Source of the DNA: Melanocharis versteri
Taxonomy: Eukaryota > Chordata > Aves > Passeriformes > Melanocharitidae
Reading direction: 5' to 3'
DNA length: 64,000 bases
Assembly: GCA_013397845.1 (NCBI GenBank)
Contig: VZTG01005436.1
Span: forward strand, 1,731,638 to 1,795,637
In this document: piece by piece, positions 61,230 through 64,000 of the stretch
Layout: every line of letters starts with the position of its first letter
How positions within the stretch are numbered: position 1 is the first letter of the stretch
Position numbers and translations under genes: made by a program
Notes under the pieces: model-generated
The model's input: only the letters and a program-made list of their open reading frames with translations
Database searches by the model: none
What the model was told of the DNA's origin: nothing

Positions 61230-61735
61230 GGAAACGGAGTGCTGGTGCTTTGGCACGCTGCTGGGGCAGTTTGTTTGGCGAGCAAACTCCCGGCTATCCC
61301 CCAGCGCAGCGGGCGAGGGATTCCCAGCCCAGCCCGTGGCAGTGGCGTGAGGAGGGAGCCGAGCAGGGGCGGGCGGGCGCCGTGGCGGTGCCCGGCGGGC
61401 CGGGAAGGGCAGCCCGAGAGCGGGGCGGCGGCAGGAACGCAGCGAAGGAAGAGGGGTGCGGCCGAGGAAGGGAGCTGCAGCAGGGGCAGAGGGAGCGGCG
61501 AGCGGCTCCCGGGGCGGGCGGCGCCGCGGGGGCCCGGGGGCGNCCCGGCCCAGGCGCGGACGCGTCGCTGTCTCCCGGCAACGGCCGCGGGCAGCGGCCC
61601 CGCGGGGCCGCCTGGGCACGGAGGGAGGTAGCGCTCGGGACGGCTTTCCCGCAGCCTGTTTCACCGGGGATGGCGCTTTGCGCTTACTGATTGTGTCACT
61701 GTGCCTACTGCGCGGCTACGCGCAAAAGAAGAAAG
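61230..61735 (-). promoter_or_regulatory. CFAP54: CpG island, probable CFAP54 promoter and non-coding exon 1
   Basis: This is a block of very high G+C and dense CpG in an otherwise AT-rich window. It contains GC boxes, for example near 61365 and 61424, and an X-box-like motif at 61570-61582. The minus strand has no ATG across 61201-61740, so any first exon here is non-coding, or its start lies in the next exon. The donor of this exon could not be chosen with confidence. There is one undetermined base (n) at 61543. It lies at the expected 5' end of CFAP54, about 2 kb from the first candidate coding exon. Confidence 0.7.
61570..61582. promoter_or_regulatory. RFX X-box-like site in the CpG island
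   Basis: The plus strand reads GTCTCCCGGCAAC, which is GTTGCCGGGAGAC on the minus strand. Two half-sites, GTCTCC and GGCAAC, are separated by one base, as in X-boxes bound by RFX2/RFX3. The left half deviates from consensus at one position. X-boxes near the start site are a known feature of ciliary genes, which fits CFAP54. Binding is inferred. Confidence 0.5.
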
Positions 61736-64000
61736 TGTGCTTATCCTCTATAAGGTGCCTACAGCAACCTATGTGTTTTGAAGTTCTTTACAGACACTGT
61801 GGTAAAGAGGTTTGGGAGGGATGGGGAAGGAAACTGACTCTGTTGCCACGTTCGTCATCATGATGAGGTAAGGGACAGCTGAACTGAAAACATGAAAGTG
61901 AAAGAAATGTGGTAAGTGAGCAAAGAGTCCTGGCATCCAGGGCCTTTGGAGACAGTTTCTTGACAGTGAATGAAAAAGGATCGATAGAGATGGGTAAAGC
62001 AAAGAAAGACTTGAAAAGTGCATCCAAGTAATTCATAGATGACGGCAAAAGAACTATCCTTCCAACAGCTGGAGACACACAGCATCAACACACTGAATTA
62101 CTGGAATCAGAAAATACTGTGTTAGCAAGGTCAAAGGAATTACATGGGAGTCATCGAGATACTATTCTTCCTTGGAAAATTTGGAAGATGAAAAAATATG
62201 ATTAATTTATGACTAACGTGTCTGACTCATTTTACACATTGATTTTGTATTGTTACCTGCTGGGAGTTGTGTGGATCCATTGTCCAACAGGTATTGTGTG
62301 ACTATGGGAAGATCCAGTGACAATGGCTGTGCATTTAGGTGGGAGCAAATTTAGACAAAGCACAAGAGGGAGTGGGTTCCTCAGATATCTGTGGAGGAGG
62401 TAGAAAATGAAGTCTGCAATGAAAAGACATGGCAAAAAAAGTTTTGATGCAGGGATTTAGAAATCACTCTGTTCAGAGACAAATTTTACAGAACAAATGA
62501 AATATGAGAACTTGGCTTGGAGAGCAACTACTGGAACACTAAAAGATTTTGCCTGTGCTTTGCCATGCTAACCAAAGGATTGGATACCAGATGACTAATA
62601 AAACACTGGCTTCTTGGGAAAAGTGGCCTGGCCACTATAAGTATTGCCGGTGGCATCCGTTTCAAGTCCCTATGAAGTTCTGAGCTAGTTTGCCTCACTA
62701 GATGGTGCTGCATCCCGAAGGGCTGATATTCACATTCATGGAATGCAGAGAGTGCTGTTCTCAAACCAGCAGTGCCTAGAAGCTTCAAGGGGAACTTGAG
62801 AGACTGGAAACGAGACTGCTGAGTAAAACTTTACATATCTTTAATATTTGGGCAGCAGATGGTGGAATGAATATAACATTTGCAATCTGGATTAGCTTTT
62901 CAGCTGTAGAAACAAACTGAGTCAAGGGAAACAATAAGAGAAAGGGAGGATAGCCATTCCCCAAAGGGCAAGATTGCAGAACTATGTAAAGATAAAGCTT
63001 TAACCACTGGGAGGTTAACCAGGGCGTAGCTGGTCAGCCAGCTCATGAAGAGTGTTCAGTCTAAAATTCCTGGGTCAGAGTTCAACAGGATCAAAGTATG
63101 CATTCCCTGCTAGGTGGAGGTTTAATGTATGGAGGGCAGTTCTGACCCTCTCAGCACCCAGGGTGGACCGTAGCAAGGTCTGCCACAAACACTATGGAGT
63201 GTACATTATTTCAATTTTGGATGCTTACTATATTGATTCCTATTTTACTGTTCTGGTGAAGACTCGAGTTTAGACTTCAGATAGTCTCCATCTAACATTT
63301 AGAGTGTTGAACATTTAATTTGGTCCAGAAGTCAAAAAGGCTTATAGATAAATGATTAGAACTTTTTAACTTCAGAAGGAGTACGGATTCTTCAGAAGGA
63401 GTACAGATTCTTCAGAAGCACTCAGCTTGTATAATCTGATCTTTACAGAGAAAAGCCTGGTGTATACAAAACAGTAAGAGAGTGATGGCTACTGAAGTTG
63501 CAACCATGATAGGATAATTTCCTCAAAAGATGGAGCATATCTGCATGACTTGGAAAGTTTACAGCAATTCTTTGAATTACATTACGTTAGGGTCCCTACA
63601 CCCTAAAAAATGTGATCTGTTGATTGGAAGGCTAATGATTTATTCATCACTGGTAGGTGAACATTTAGATAGCAATTTGAATTACAGTAACATTAGGGAG
63701 AAAGTAGCATAGATTATGGAGCATTGGCATGGACAGAATCCCAAGAAATGGAACTTAGGTAAATCCCCTGACCCATGCATATGAGGGTATAGCAACCTGT
63801 GCTTTAATACCACCAGGTCAGATAGAAGGAAGCTGCCTCAGAAATAGAAGCACCCACAAAGAGTTAACTTAGTAAAAACCCATATAGGAAGTGTCTGCTC
63901 CCATGGCTATGAGGCCAAGAGTATGCTTGAGCTGGAAAGGAGGAAAACCTTGCTGTTAACTCATCAAGCTGCCTGCTTACTTCTCGTGTGTCGGTTCCAC
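61736..64000. other. Upstream flank, no gene recognised
   Basis: 2.3 kb beyond the CpG island. AT-rich, short open frames only. In mammals the neighbour on this side is CDK17, transcribed away from CFAP54 at a distance; no exon of it is visible here. Holds a 20-bp tandem repeat at 63371-63418. Confidence 0.6.
63371..63418. repeat. 20-bp tandem repeat, 2.4 copies
   Basis: The unit ttcagaaggagtacggattc is followed by a copy with one change and then a partial third copy. Directly seen. Confidence 0.95.

Noticed and set aside
61200..61690. Several overlapping long frames (95-154 codons) on both strands of the CpG island
   Set aside because: G+C-rich islands lack stop codons by composition. The products are Arg/Pro/Gly/Ala-rich, cross an undetermined base, and the minus-strand frame has no ATG.
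1..64000. CRISPR arrays, operons, prophage or bacterial mobile systems
   Set aside because: The window is vertebrate nuclear DNA; no regularly spaced repeats or bacterial-type gene organisation are present.

Overview
This is vertebrate nuclear DNA, almost certainly from a bird and probably a songbird (passerine). Coding sequence is split into many short exons with GT-AG borders. The repeats are avian: CR1 LINE fragments with the characteristic short 3' terminal motif, two LTRs of an avian ERVL-like family, and a SINE with a tRNA-Ile(AAU)-like head joined to a CR1-like tail, a type I know from passerines. Base composition is AT-rich except for one CpG island near 61.25-61.73 kb.

One gene dominates the window: CFAP54 (cilia and flagella associated protein 54), on the minus strand. 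The CpG island at about 61.2-61.7 kb is its likely promoter and non-coding first exon. Coding exons then run leftwards from about 59.3 kb to 1.05 kb. I could place 45 of them; apart from one junction and one exon end, their reading phases join. Together they encode roughly 2,180 residues, about 70% of a protein that is about 3,100 residues in mammals. The rest should lie beyond position 1. CFAP54 is a scaffold of the C1d projection in the central apparatus of motile cilia and sperm tails. The segment shown is mostly helical-repeat (TPR-like) sequence with one fibronectin-III-like module (exons 21-22) and two basic, Ser/Pro-rich linkers (exons 32 and 36).

Layout from right to left: 61.7-64 kb is upstream flank with no recognisable gene. 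61.2-61.7 kb is the CpG island, holding an RFX X-box-like motif. 56-61 kb holds a candidate initiating exon and exon 2. 39-53 kb holds exons 3-15, with a SINE, CR1 pieces and a minus-strand LTR in the introns. 33.9-36.6 kb holds exons 16-19 and a plus-strand LTR. 14-31 kb holds exons 20-29 with CR1 fragments. 1-14 kb is exon-dense (30-45).

Two places in the model do not close. Exon 43 runs into an in-frame TGA with no usable splice donor. Exons 15 and 16 have incompatible phases, so a short exon is probably missing between them.

I looked for an undescribed system and did not find one. The observations worth checking concern cis-regulatory motifs (X-box, two CTCF-like sites), the unresolved exon borders, lineage-variable low-complexity protein segments, and repeats.
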